From Nectonema munidae (lineage: Eukaryota; Nematomorpha; Nectonematoida; Nectonematidae), in the NCBI GenBank assembly GCA_030549495.1, contig JAUIRK010000921.1, positions 328,501-392,500 on the forward strand: a DNA stretch of 64,000 nucleotides. Reading direction: 5' to 3'. This document shows, piece by piece, positions 11,390-23,550 of the stretch; within the stretch, counting starts at the first letter, position 1; each line of letters opens with the position of its first letter. The translations under genes were made by a program, and so were the position numbers. The notes below the pieces were generated by a model, which was given only the letters and a program-made list of their open reading frames with translations, had not been told where the DNA came from and did not search any database.

Positions 11390-14300
11390 GAATATCGTTT
11401 CAAGGAGGCTATCTGCCATTTTTGCGCCAAGGGACATCTGGAAGCTGTGTGTCGGAAAAAGAAAGCTGGTGAGAAGGCGCAGTTGAAAGTCATTGTTGGA
11501 GTTACTACTACATCCCGCCGACTCTCCCAAAGCTAGAAGTTCCGAGATCACGAATCAACGGGAAATCGATACGGCCACAACGGGTAATTTCATTAGAAAA
11601 CAGCAGTAGGACGCCCTAGGAAAACCTTCTTTAGATCAGCCGACGCCCGAATATGAATCCACAAGTAAGCACAGCTTGTCGACTCAGGGGATCTTCAGGG
11701 CTAGGACCAGAGTACCAATGACCGAAGAGGGTGTTAACATTACCTACACGGTCATCAAAAACCTCAATCTCTTGGGACGAGTTGCAACCAAGCAATTCAA
11801 GATTTCGGTAGACAAAGTCCTTGATTCTACGGAACCATGCTACGCCGTATTCAGTCATCTGAAACAAGACATAGACCTGCTAATGTCAGGACATTTGCAA
11901 GCAGTTCCCAAACCTATGGAAAGCTTGGATGCCTCAAGGATTTCTACCTGGAGATAGAGTTTAAGACAAACAACAAACCTATCTTCTGCAAAGAAAGGTC
12001 ATTCCCATTCGGGATGCTGGACGACCTGAAGAAGGCCTATCAAGAAGGGATTGTAAATGGAATTTGGGAGCCGTCTAGTTTAACGACTACGGTACGCCAG
12101 TGGTTCCAATCAAAAAGGCTTTGCTTCCTGGAAAATAGAAGGCAAAGATCCGCGAGTGTGGAGACTACTCAGTCACGGTGAACCAATAGCTAAAAGATCA
12201 TCGTCATCCCATATCTCTTTCAGCAGAAGTGATGTGCAAGTTAGGAGGTGTTTATGGATTTTCAAGATTTATTGAATACTCACAAGGGTACAAAACAGGC
12301 TACCGTTCGGAATCAAGTCGGCAACAGGATACTTTCAAAAGATCATGAATCAATTTACACAAGATCTTCCAGGCGTAACCGTCTACTTGGATGATCTATT
12401 GGTCAGCGGTAGGGATGCGCAAGACCACGCCAATAATCTACGACGCCTTATACAACGTCTGAATAAAAAAGGGCTTTGATGTCGCCTAGAGAAGTGTAAA
12501 TTTGCACAACCATGCGTGGAATAAGTGGGGCATTTGCTATCATCCGAAGGAATCGCCAAAGGACACAAGGTTAACGATGTCCTAAAGATGCCTCGCCCAA
12601 CAAACATTTCTACTCTGAAATCCTATTTAGGATCTCTCCAAGTTCTACTCCAAGTTTATGCCTCAAAACTATTCCAAATCCTTGGAGCTCTATACCGCCT
12701 AACCAAGAAGTCCAAACCTTGGCACTGGGCTCAAGAACAGGAAGACGCACATCTTAAATCAAAAGAGTTCCTGTCGTCGGAGAATGTGCTTGTCCATTAC
12801 AATCCAGCACTACCTGTCGGAATTTTCTGTGATGCATCCAGCGTTGGAATCGGAGCTGTTCTATTCCATCGTTACTAAGACGGAAGCGAACGCCCACTCT
12901 CCAACGTTTCAAAAATTCTTACTGAAACTCAGAAGAATTACAGCCAAATTTAGTAAGAAGCCTTGCCATCGTCTTCGGATTGAAGAAATTCTACCAGTAC
13001 ATCTATGGACGGAAGTTCACCTTGGTCACGGACCATCGACCTCTCATTGCGATGTTTGGACCAGGAAAAGCTACTCTCACCCTCGCTGCAAATCGTCTTG
13101 CTCGGTGGGCCATGATGTTGAATCAGTTTACGACATTGAATACCGGAGAACCACCGATCACTCCAATGCTGATGCTTTGACTCGCCTGCCTGCGTTCAAC
13201 GACCTAATTTTTGATGGTGAGGAAAGTAAAGACGATATCGAGATGGTTTGCGCTGTTGAAGACATCAATCGAAGAGTGGAACCCAGCAACGCCTTTTAAC
13301 GCGAATCAGTTCAGTCATTTCTACGATAATGCAATGTACACGCGAAGGATGGCCTCCAAAGAAAAGTGACGAAGGTAGTGAAATGCAACGCTCTAGACAA
13401 GTTGCGAATTTTCTAGCCGTAATCAACGGATGTCTTGTCATGGGATCCAGAATCGTCGTCCCAGCCGTCCTCCGCAGAAACGTCCTGGATCAGCTTCACA
13501 TTGGGCATTTTTGGATAGAACGCATGAAGCAGCTAGAACGAACTTACGTTTACTTGCCGAACATTGCAGAGACATTGAAGCCACATGCACGAGTTGTGTT
13601 CCTTGCGGAGAACACCAGAGGAGGCCTTCCAAGCCAACAGTTCACCCTTGGATGCTACCTGAAAAGCCCTAGAGTCGACTACACTTGGATCATTGGTTTG
13701 TCCTAGTCGACACATACTCCAAATACCCGTATATGCACCCAACGCAGTCGATTACAAGAAAAGCGACGATCGACCTGCTGGAAGAGGATTTTGCACATTT
13801 AGGGTTTACGCTTACACTGGTAACGGTTAATGCTACAACATTCATGTGAGAAGAGTTCCAGTCCTGGTGCAAAGAACGGGGAATAACTCATCTCATCGGA
13901 GCGCCATACCATCAAGCTATAAATGGAGCAGCCGACCGATTGATCCAAACTGTCATGAAGGCTCTACGGAAATACTCGCTTCCTCCCAGAAGAGCGCTGC
14001 AAGAATTTTTGATGCAGTATCGCCGAACGCCCAACTCTACGGGATATTCACCAAGCGAACTACTCAACTCCCGCCAGATCCGCACAAAGATCGTTGTGTG
14101 CTGCTTTCTCCAGCGCATGTTGCTCAAGGAAAGCAAGCCAAGAAATCTTCAAGAAAACAAGGACAAAAAAGCTTATCGAAGCTGGCTCATCGCTACAATA
14201 TTGGGGACGCTTTATACGCGCTCTACTTCGGTCCACGCCACGAAAAAGACGTCCGCTAGGTTCCTGCCGTTGTCACCACGCACAAAGGTACGCGAACATA

Positions 14301-14586
14301 CAATGTCTGAGTCCAGCCCTGTGGACCTATGTGGAGACGTCACGCGGAGCAGCTACAACCACGTCTATGTTCCTCTGAGGACGCCAAACCGGGATTGGAC
14401 ATCTCTTCCACCGAAGACGCACCTGCTCATGAAATGCCAGGAAAAACTGATCCGTAGCTGCATGATCAGTTACCATCTGAAGCCGCGGCACAAGAGCCCA
14501 AAAAATACGTCGATCTTCGCGGAAGAACAAGGGAATACCTCTTGTCGTTATTCGCCTTCCGGGTGAATCAGAAGCTTATTGGGGAG
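11390..14586 (+). mobile_element. Ty3/Gypsy-like retrotransposon fossil (gag zinc knuckle through integrase)
   Basis: In order: zinc knuckle CHFCAKGHLEAVC near 11420-11460; a protease/linker zone; RT segments with YGTPVVPIKKA and VYLDDLLVSG near 12.1-12.4 kb; RNase H (IFCDASSVGIGAVLFHRY about 12.82 kb, LVTDHRPL about 13.03 kb); integrase core and a chromodomain-less C-terminus to 14.56 kb. It is clearly GC-richer than its neighbourhood, so it has had less time to drift to local composition, yet it is broken, with roughly ten or more interruptions. Only a 3' terminal-repeat candidate was found. Confidence 0.85.
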
Positions 14587-14870
14587 GTGTTGTAAAGCAG
14601 CTTATGCAAATAAGGCGTGTGCATACTTTTCCCTCAGCAACAGTGCAAAATTGTTTCCCTCTTCCAAAGTGCATGCAATTTATAAAAGAATTTGCTTGAA
14701 GTCCCGATAAAGTCAATGGAAATAGTTCTTACAAAGATCCATTCATTTGATTAGGGTTGTTACTAGAAAATTTGCATAGTATATTTCCAGTGTACTAGGG
14801 TGTTTGTCAGAATAGACACACTTCTTCTTTGGCTTTCAATAAATTGTACCTTCTTTTCGAAAGATCCATT
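14587..14870 (+). repeat. Candidate 3' LTR of the Gypsy-like fossil
   Basis: Begins TGTTGTAAAGCAGC right after a purine tract (TTGGGGAGG) that follows the pol end, and carries a CAATAAATTG poly(A)-type signal near 14838. No matching 5' copy was found in the window, so the right boundary is uncertain. Confidence 0.45.
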
Positions 14871-15012
14871 GTCTGTTCTTTTCTGTTTTGTTCTGTCAAA
14901 TGTCTGTTCTGTCAAATGTCCGTTCGGTGAAAATGTACGTCGGCTAAATTTCCATTCGGTCATATGTCTGACGACCAAATGTCTGTCGGCCAATTGTGTT
15001 TCAAATGTCCGG
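14870..15012. repeat. Short degenerate minisatellite, CAAATGTCYGTYGG-type units
   Basis: Imperfect units built on TCAAATGTCTGTTCTG, CAAATGTCCGTTCGG, CATATGTCTGACGAC, CAAATGTCTGTCGGCC and CAAATGTCCGG follow one another with about 15-18-bp spacing. Confidence 0.65.
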
Positions 15013-15684
15013 GTACCGTATTTGAATTGTGTGTATTGGAAAGACTCATAAATTTACTTTGTCAGATTTTAGTTTGTATAATTTCATGCTGTCTTCAGCG
15101 GATAATTGGGCATGAGAAATGAAGCCGTCAAACAGGTTATAGATAATTTAACCCCTGATGACTGATCAGATGAAAATAAGAAAGGAGCATATTTGTCTTG
15201 GATAACCAGCAGCTCATAAATCCCGCTTCTTCAGTGAGATGTTTGACAAAAAAAATATCAAAAAACTTTTTTGAAATGATTGAGTGAGAAGATCATAAGT
15301 AGTGAAACGAAACATAAAAGACGTAGTAAAAGAGTTTTCGGATAACAAACAAGACATGGATTTATTCACAATGTAACACATGTATTGTCCATGGATAAAA
15401 ATTGTTATTTTCTTGTTCATCATGATATAACTACACAAAAATAATCATTCAATAAGTTTAGATTTCGGTTTTGAGCTCTCAATATTGATTTACTGATGTT
15501 TTCATAACTACATGAAGGTTGCTTGATTTCCCTCTGAACTATAATGAATCTTTATGTGTACAAATCAAAGCTATTTTACTAAAAAAATAGATAATATTAA
15601 TCATTTTATATAACATATCGTTGATTACAATATCTTTTATTTAAAATAACAAAAATACAACATAAAACACCTACTTCAAAAGTA
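15013..15684. other. AT-rich stretch, nothing recognised
   Basis: Minus-strand open frame 15438-15214 (74 codons) shows no motif. May include 3' flank of the relic that follows on the minus strand. Confidence 0.4.
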
Positions 15685-17010
15685 ATTTTTTTACGCGATT
15701 GGTGATTGTGTTTTACTATGCTTTCAAGAAGAAGATTCGAGATATAATCGCCCATCATACTTTCGCTATATTGTCCATTGTAGCGTTCCTCAAAAGATCT
15801 AACATGTTGGTGAAATCTTTCACCTTGTTCTTCTGATTAGTCTCCCATATTCTTTTTGAAATTATCAAGATGGGTTTCAAGTACATGCAATTTTAGTGAC
15901 ATCCAAAAACCCATATTTCGATAAGTCTCAACAAGTTCTTCAACCATTTCTCTGAAGTTATTGGACTTATGATTTCCAAGAAAATTTTTAACTAATGAAG
16001 CTTTCCAAACCGCTCGTTCAAGCTTAACTTGATATGTAAGGGTGTCATTAAAATCTTAGTTGGATCAACAAGCTGTTTCTGCTTTACGTTACAAGTTCCT
16101 ATGTCATATTCACTTCTTGGCAACCAATTTCTTTTTTCGTAGTGAAGAGCTGTATTACGGCTGTCCCACAGACATAAATATCATGGATATTTAGTGAAGC
16201 CTCCTTGAAGCCCCATCAATAAGCTAATCATCTTGAAGTCACCAATGATCTCCCAACCAAATTCTTCGTATTTCAACGTAACCCAGTAATGTTTAAACGT
16301 TATTGTGATCTTCTTTCATTTGAACTGAAAGAGCAAGAGTAATTGATGGCCATTCATTTGTGTTATGTAAAACAGCTTTATGGCTTTTAGATGAGCTGTC
16401 AATGAAGAGTCGCCAGTTAAAAGTGTTACATGCAACATCCATAGCTTTGAAAAGTCCTCTTACATCGTTACAGTAGCATAATCAATCTTTTAGTGTAAAA
16501 AACACTGAAAATTAGCGATGACGTTCTCTTTGAGAAGTAATTTTGACACTTATGTGCAGTAAATCCCATTGCTTCAATCAAGAAATAAGAAGTTCAGAAC
16601 TAGATTTCGTCAAAGCCATTTCTCTGATTAGATCATTGATATCCCCTTGATTTGGGTAGTATGGACATCCTTCATCTTTTCTTAGATGTTGAAAGTTTGA
16701 AGAAGTTGATGCACTTTGCTGATCTTCTGAATCATCGCAACTCGTATCTGATGAAAAGTATGAATACATTGATGACGGCTGTGGTACAAGAAAGTCTGTT
16801 GTATTATGAAGAACAGGAGCAATAGATGAAGGAATACTAGGAAACTCAATGGGAGGCGCGTTCTTTCCTTTTCTCCTTTTTGTTTTTGAAAAATATTCAT
16901 GGCTGACATATTCAAAGCTTTTGAATGGGTTGTTTTGTCGCTTTTGTGTTTTTTTCCACCAGAAAATGTCGGCACATCAAAAATATCAGCGAGGCAAATA
17001 ATGACCGCCA
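15685..17010 (-). pseudogene. Decayed copy of a repetitive invertebrate protein family (GERFHQ family, unknown function)
   Basis: Minus-strand segments read YPNQGDINDLIREMALTKSS, then YCNDVRGLFKAMD, NWRLFIDSSSKSHKAVLHNT, LERAVWKASLVKNFLGNHKS and finally GERFHQHVRSFEERYNGQYS and MMGDYISNLLLES. The order and spacing match a protein family that is abundant in arthropod, cnidarian and other invertebrate genomes and is marked by WRLFIDSSK, FLGN and GERFHQD. I know of no proven function; its multicopy nature suggests carriage by a transposon. Frames change several times and stops occur (for example after SSELLIS), so this copy is dead. Identification rests on recalled motifs. Confidence 0.65.
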
Positions 17011-17329
17011 TGTAGACGCTTTGCCAGATTGACTGGCCGAAACGGATATCTGTATGATCATAACAAAGTCAACTATCATACAACTGCAAAACTTGCTTCC
17101 CAGGAATTCGGGCTCGGCACCTCTCAACCAGCATTTGCAGTGGACTATCAGTTGAGTTCTGACCTGTCAAAAAAGGAGACAATCGAATGATTATAAAGAA
17201 CATCACTGACGTGATTTTTCTGTGTTGTAGAATGGGACTGCCCTTGCAGGAATATAGAGATGATGGTCATTTAGATCCTCCAGTATCAAATAATAACATT
17301 GTCACAGACGAGGGTTGTTTCTGTTCAAT

Positions 17330-18115
17330 AATTTAGTTGTATTCCCTAGCCAGCACAAAATTCTTTAATCATCTCTCAAAAACAGCTGAAAATGCTACAA
17401 ACCTATCAAAAACTAAGAATAATGAACTTATATCATGTATGGCAACTGTGATTCGGAGGAAAATTTCTGAAAAGATTTGTAAAGCAAAGCTAATGAGGCA
17501 AATGATCTGTCACATAAAAGTCAACTTTCTGTCACTATGCGTTACATAAAGAATAATGTTCTCATACAAAGCTTTTTGGAATTTCTGAATCCAGATTCAT
17601 TGACTTGCATTGTTTTTATTGACTTACAACAAAAATATTTCGTGTGTTGGAACGTCTTGGTCTAGGATCCTTTCTTAGATGGCATAATTTCTCAAATGGA
17701 TGACTGATTAGGAAACCACTATGTTAGTGTTCTTTTTCTTGGTGGGTTACTACTGCAATTTGGCAGAAAATTGAATTTAATGCTGTTAAAGAAGGTATTA
17801 TGCAGTATTGTAAAAAGATAAATGGCTACTTGGATGAATTAGAAATGGAATTTGAAACGTGCAAGACCTTTTGAAAATCAACACCTGATTTTCCCCATCA
17901 TTGCACCTCCGATATGTGATGTATAGTTTTATCCAAACATCCATCTACTTCTAATTATCTTTTCCACTTTGCCAGTCTCTTCAGTTACTGCTGAGAGTAA
18001 ATTTTGAGTCCTCAAATACTTAAAGTCATATCTTCGCTCCACTATGGTTGAAGATGGTCTCAATAGGCTCGTAAAATTATTTGCTCTTCAGCAAAGAAAA
18101 ATCCACAGGTAAAAT
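17330..18115 (+). pseudogene. hAT transposase relic
   Basis: Segments on the plus strand include SCMATVIRRKISEKICKAKL (about 17.44 kb), LSVTMRYIKNNVLIQSFLEF in a neighbouring frame, and near 17.97-18.10 kb LPVSSVTAESKF, a stop, then VLKYLKSYLRSTM and LNRLVKLFALQQ. The last part is the conserved C-terminal dimerisation region of hAT transposases. At least three frame changes or stops; no ends identified. Confidence 0.65.
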
Positions 18116-18219
18116 CTAACTATCTTTAATTCTGCTACTTTTACATATTGGAGTATTTTTTAGTACTTTATTAAATAATAATCAATTGCTGAATCTTCCA
18201 CTGGTATAAAGTATAGAAG

Positions 18220-18481
18220 AAATGACGTAGAGACTACCAGCCGATAACAAATTTGTAGTCAAAATGATAGAGGTCCTATCGAGATACCTAATTTACTGAC
18301 AAATGAAATATTTTGAGTGAATTAAACACCTAAACTTGGTTTATTGAATAAATTAACAAAATAATTACCAGAGACTGCAAGTAGAATTTATTTTGTAGTT
18401 TTTGACATTGATTGACAGGTTTAATCTATTTTTTGACACGATTTTCATAAAAAAATAAGCATCTTATTAAATTGGGCATAT
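18220..18481 (+). repeat. Dispersed repeat, copy 2
   Basis: A second, shorter and diverged copy of 8317-8586, lying between the hAT relic and the second Gypsy-like fossil. Suggests another, mostly deleted, copy of the piggyBac-like element or of its internal module. Confidence 0.75.
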
Positions 18482-18559
18482 ATTAATGTATCTTCGAAGA
18501 TTTTCCTGTTCTTTTGTAACGAGACACTCTATGAGAAAGCTATATCATCTTTGCATAAA

Positions 18560-21500
18560 GTCTTTGTAAAAAGATCCAATCCAATGGCTTCCTGATACAG
18601 TCTTCTCACTGAAAAACAAAAACTGGTGAGTGTCTCAAAGCTTTCATCCAAAGTCTACAACAACTCTCCCACGATTGCAAATTTGAAAATAAATTCGCTG
18701 AAGAAAATAGTCAAGAAGTCTTATTTGTAGCCCTTATACAAGGCATTTCTTCATCCTTGATCCGTACTAGAATTCTTGAGAAAAGTGACATCAACCTACA
18801 TTCCACTACCGATATCGCTATGACCCTTACAGTGGCTGAAGAAGAAGCAGTACACTTCCAAAATCCCATCTTGAATGCTACCTCGATAAAACATAGTAAT
18901 GAGTCTGAACCTCCCTTGCGTGAATCAGAAAAATATTGCTCAAGTTCTACGGATATAAGACGGCTTCCTAAACAACGCTCCTGCTACTTTTGTGGATATT
19001 CCTGGTACCCACGTTTTAAGTGTTCGGCTCGTGATTTGGAATGTAGTCTATGCAAGAAACCTGGACACTTCTCCCGAGTTTGTCGTTCCATCTCTCGTCC
19101 AAAAGAAAAGAAAGGTTCTAAATTTTCTGCTTCCTTACTTTCATCATCACGCTAGAATCTCCATACTAATCTCAGCTCCGCCTGTCACATGGTTTAATTA
19201 AATCAACATCGTTAAAGCAAATACTTTGATTGACACTGGTTCTTCAAACAGTTTCATTCATCCAAGAATTGTAAGATCATTTCAATTGAAGTTTCATGAT
19301 TCATCGCTTTCTGTTGGACTAGCTGCTGCTTCTCACGTTGTGGTATCTACAGGAAATACTTTTGCTAATATTTCTTTAAGTAACAAAATAGGGATACTAA
19401 GTTATACGTGCTACCTAATCTAATTACTGGTTTAGTATTAAGAGAAGATTTAAACCAACTCATTCTAAAGTTTGCTTTAATTTTGGAGGTTTTAAGACCT
19501 AACCTGATCGTATATGTGCTTTAAGTTCTTTCAAGTGCGTAAGTCCTTCTCTTTTCACTAAATTAAACACGGAGTGCCACCCAATCGCTTCTAAATCTCG
19601 GAAATATAATGACGAAGATTTGAAATTTATAGAACATAAAGTTGTGCGAATGCTAGATGAAGAGATAATAGAGCCCTCAATTAGTTCCTGGAGGGCTCAA
19701 GTAATAGTTGTAAAAAATGAACAAAAAAAGAAACTAGTAATAGATTATTCTAGAACGATTAATACATTCACAATGCTCGACATTTATCCACTACCTGATA
19801 TTAACGAAATGATTAAATCTTTTTCTAAATATAAAGTGCTTAGTACAGTAGATTTACAATCAGCCTATCATTAAGTTTGTCTAAAAGACGAAGACAGACA
19901 TTACACTGCCTTCCAAGCTAACAATGCACTTCATCAGTTCAAAAGAATCCCGTTTGCACTAACAAACGGAGTAGCCTGTTATTAAAGAATAATATGATAA
20001 CATGATTAAAGATGAACAGCTAAAAGATATGTATGCTTATTTGGATAACATCACGATTTGCGGATACGATCGAGAAATTCTTAAAGCTTCTTCTAAGCTT
20101 AATCTCACACTAAATAAGCAAAAAAGTGTTTTCATTACTCGCTCTCTTTGCCTTCTTGGTTGTTTAATAGAAAATGGGCAAATAAGACTTCATCCTGAAA
20201 GATCCAGATCCATTCGAGTGTTAAAGGTTCATGAAGCACCGATTAAATTAGAAAGAGTTAAATGTTCAGTTATTATCCTAAATGGATTTATAAATTTTCT
20301 GAATTAATTAACCCGTAAATTTGTGCTAGTTTTCCTCTTGGTAAAGAACAAATTGATGCTTTCAATGAGATAAAAAATAAGATTTTGAATTCTGTAATTT
20401 GGGCTATAGATCGTAAGACTTTTTTAAAGTTCAAACAGACGCTAGCGACAAAACCATATCAGCAGTTCTCCATCAAGAATGATGACCTGTCGCATTCTTT
20501 TCAAAGACTCTTTCAGGCAGTGAGAAGAACTATCCTACCATAGAGAAAGAAGCTCTTGCGATCATTGAGAGCTTGGAGCACTGGCGGCATTATCTAGTAG
20601 GTAAATTTTTCATTTTGTGACAGATCAAAAATCGGTCTCTTTTATGCTCAACCAAAAACAAACTAACAAAATCAAACGAGAAGATTTTAAGATCGATACT
20701 CGAATTTTCCAGCTATCACTTTGACATAGAACATAAATCTGCTAAGTTGAACGTTGCTGCAGGCGCTCTCTCTTGACTTTGATCAAGACAATCATCCTGC
20801 CATCCGATTGAAAACCTTCATCTCCTTCATTCAAAATTAGCTCATCCTGGGGTCACACCTGCTTTTTTTAGAAGTAGGAATTTACTATGTTTTGTTGCAG
20901 AAGTCCACGTCTATGTTCCGAATGTCCTGTGTGGTGTTGGATCAAGTCAAGTTTCGCTAAAGTTGAAGAAACAATGATAAAGGCTACAAGACCATGGCAG
21001 CGACCGAATTTGGACTTCAGAAGACCCTACCAAGTGCTACACATAATAAATATGGTGTGGTGGTTGTCGACGAGTTTTCGCGATTCCCTTTTGCCTTGCC
21101 TTGCAGTGACACATCGTTTACGACTTTGTTGAAGTAATTAACCTGTTTTTTCGTATTTGCACTGCCAAATTACGTTCATTCTGATCGCGGAAATGGCTTC
21201 ATAAGTGAACAGTTTCACAACTTTTTGAAATCTCATTATGTTGTACCTATTAGAACTATTCCTTACAACCCGGCTGGAAATTGTCAGTCTGAGAGATTTG
21301 TAGGAAGTATATGGAAATCTATCCTACTAACTCTGAAATCTAGGAATCAAAATGTAGCCCATTGGGAAGATCCCCGATGCGCTACATTAGTCCAGGACTT
21401 TAATTAATACTTCAACAAATTTTCACCATATGATTTAATCTTTAAATTTTCTAGAAAAACTTCCACTTGAGCAGCTGTACCACAATGGCTCTTATCTCCA

Positions 21501-21760
21501 TGCAAAGGTTTACTGAAAATTGGTAAAAACACGAACGACATATTTAGGACTTGACACAGGGAAAGACACTTGGTTTAGGCTCCTGGCAGTGGTGACGTTG
21601 TATGGCAAGTAAATAGTGAAAAGCAGTTGACTCAAAATCTCAACTCTGATTGTTCTGAACAAGAAAATCCAACTTCTGAAGATGTTGTCTCAATCCCTCA
21701 AGAACCGAATTATGATGATTACAGAAAGGAGGTGGAAAAATTTAAACTTTGAAATTTAAT
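18560..21760 (+). mobile_element. Ty3/Gypsy-like retrotransposon fossil, second
   Basis: In order: gag with zinc-knuckle residues (CSLCKKPGHFSRVC about 19.05-19.09 kb); aspartic protease LIDTGSSNSFIHP (19.23 kb); RT (LDEEIIEPSISSWRA, YPLPDINEM, LSTVDLQSAYH, YAYLDNITI; 19.65-20.06 kb); RNase H (20.43-20.70 kb); integrase with HSDRGNGFISEQF and NPAGNCQSERF (20.9-21.4 kb). It is AT-rich like its surroundings, hence probably older than the copy at 11.4 kb. Broken, with around eight or more interruptions. Clear terminal repeats were not found. Confidence 0.85.
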
Positions 21761-21764
21761 ACCA

Positions 21765-22144
21765 CGATTAGAAAGTTAATTGTAGTAAACCTTATCAAAA
21801 AACATATTAAACAAATATATTTTGATTTATTTATATCAAAATCAAACACAAGGCAATTTTTCTTATAAAAAAGTTAATGAATCGCTTTTATAAACAGGGA
21901 TAAAAGACGATATGAATTGTGTTATTGTGATTTAAAGTTACAAGGGGTTGTTTCAAGTCTTTATGCTTTTATAGTTTTGGTAAATAGTGTCTAAAAATTC
22001 TGAAGTGTTGTCTCTTCTTTCCAACTTCTTGAGGTTTTAGAAGATTTAATAGAAAATTTTTTATTTGTATTTTAAATGATCAAAGTATTTAAAGTTTGTT
22101 AGAATTGCTTTGTTGTTTTTAATTTTTTTGTGGATTTCTCTGTC
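21765..22144. other. AT-rich spacer
   Basis: Between the Gypsy-like fossil and the LINE. May hold remains of a 3' terminal repeat; no matching partner seen. Confidence 0.4.
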
Positions 22145-23550
22145 TACTTTGCATCACCAACGCATATCGTACTACTTCCACACAATGCCTAGAAATTCTA
22201 ACTAACACCCTACCATTACAACTTCAACTTAAAAAAACTATTATTAAGCGCTTCATCTTGACATACAACAACTTAATTCCCCCATTTCATCCGATCACAC
22301 CTCACCACAATACTCCATCCTATTCTTTCTACTCACATCTATTAGCAAAATACGCTCCAAATATTGCTAACTACCTAGTTCATCCCTCGATACACCCATC
22401 TCTTTTAACTCACCCATCTGCACAAAACCCTCTCAAAACATCCATATGCAAAAATAAATTTTTTGCAAAACAATCAATTTCATACCTTCGCTCTACTTCT
22501 TCACCAACCTCCCTACGCATCTTCACAGACGCCTCAAAGAAGTCCCTAAGTACCTCCTTTGCTTACGCCTTCTTCAAAGGCTCTTCCACTAGCCCCTTTT
22601 ACACCCATCGATCCCAATTAAATCCTCTACTCTCAATCCTCGAATGCGAAATCTTTAGCCTTTTACACGCCTGCACTACAATCACTAACAACATTAACCA
22701 CTTCCTTTCCCACTTTACTACAATCCATTTCTATACCGATGCACAAAACATAATCCACGATCTCTCTTTATCACACAACATCCCATTTCCCTCCTTTCAA
22801 CTCGCCTCCTCCCTAATCAATCTTACCAAACATTTCCACATACACCTATGTTGGTGCCCTGCTCATCTAAACATACCAGAAAACTCCCTCGTAGACTACT
22901 TAGCCTCAAACTTACACCTAACCTCCCACATTCCTCTCAACTCCCTACCGCTCAAAACTTTTCTAACACACATTCACTTATCCACTCTAGAAGAATGGCA
23001 GATTTCCATATCTTCATCTCAAAATGCACTAATATCCTCTTTACCACACATCAGCACAATTCACACAACTTTCAAAAACAAAAAATTTACACCACCTCGT
23101 TCAACCATTCGTTGGCTATCAGGCCATTGCCCATGCAAAGCATATCTTTTCCGAATTAAAGTAAGCGAAAATCCATACTGTCGTTTCGGATGCGACACAA
23201 TAGAAACGCCATACCACCTCATATTCACATGTCAAATCTTCTCTTATCATCGCCAAGATCTTCTATTTCGCTGCCTTTCTTTACTTAACAGATCTCCAAC
23301 AACACTCTCAGATCTTCTGTTACACCCAACACTACTAAAATCCCTAGCAACCCTCATTGACACCATTGAAACAACTCTCACCACCGTCGATAACCCTATA
23401 ACAAACTAATCTGCTTTTCTCTTCTACTTTTAGGACAACCTACCTCTACCAACATCTGCATCTTCCTTAACCAACTCTCAAGCTTACGCGAGCATATCAG
23501 CTCACGCTGGAAAGTGCTTTGAAATCCACCTACCTACCTACCTACCTATC
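22145..23550 (+). mobile_element. LINE with RNase H domain, 5'-truncated, shares its tail with the SINE
   Basis: The 3' part of a non-LTR retrotransposon: end of the RT region, RNase H, CCHC-like motif, 3' UTR and a (CTAC)n tail at 23526-23548. The last 80 bp (23467-23548: TTAACCA, GCGAGCATAT, a CAGC-TCAC-GCTG hairpin, GAAAGTGCTTTGA) match the SINE tail. RNase H after RT occurs in the I, R1, LOA, Ingi and Tad lineages. The remaining frame is intact, so the insertion is recent. Confidence 0.88.
22150..23409 (+). CDS. LINE ORF2 C-terminus: RNase H and zinc motif (5'-truncated)
   Basis: An open frame of 420 codons, stop included, in phase from the truncation point. It starts CITNAYRTTSTQCLEIL, a segment typical of the post-RT region in I/R1-like LINEs. 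The RNase H acidic residues are all visible: FTDAS, LECEIFSLL, YTDAQ and NSLVDYLA, with the CWCPAHL motif between. Further on is CRFGCDTIETPYHLIFTC, the Cys/His motif common at the ends of these proteins. RT itself and the endonuclease are missing, so this copy cannot move by itself. The base composition (C-rich on the coding strand) differs sharply from its flanks. Confidence 0.85.
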   Translation, partial: CITNAYRTTSTQCLEILTNTLPLQLQLKKTIIKRFILTYNNLIPPFHPITPHHNTPSYSFYSHLLAKYAPNIANYLVHPSIHPSLLTHPSAQNPLKTSICKNKFFAKQSISYLRSTSSPTSLRIFTDASKKSLSTSFAYAFFKGSSTSPFYTHRSQLNPLLSILECEIFSLLHACTTITNNINHFLSHFTTIHFYTDAQNIIHDLSLSHNIPFPSFQLASSLINLTKHFHIHLCWCPAHLNIPENSLVDYLASNLHLTSHIPLNSLPLKTFLTHIHLSTLEEWQISISSSQNALISSLPHISTIHTTFKNKKFTPPRSTIRWLSGHCPCKAYLFRIKVSENPYCRFGCDTIETPYHLIFTCQIFSYHRQDLLFRCLSLLNRSPTTLSDLLLHPTLLKSLATLIDTIETTLTTVDNPITN

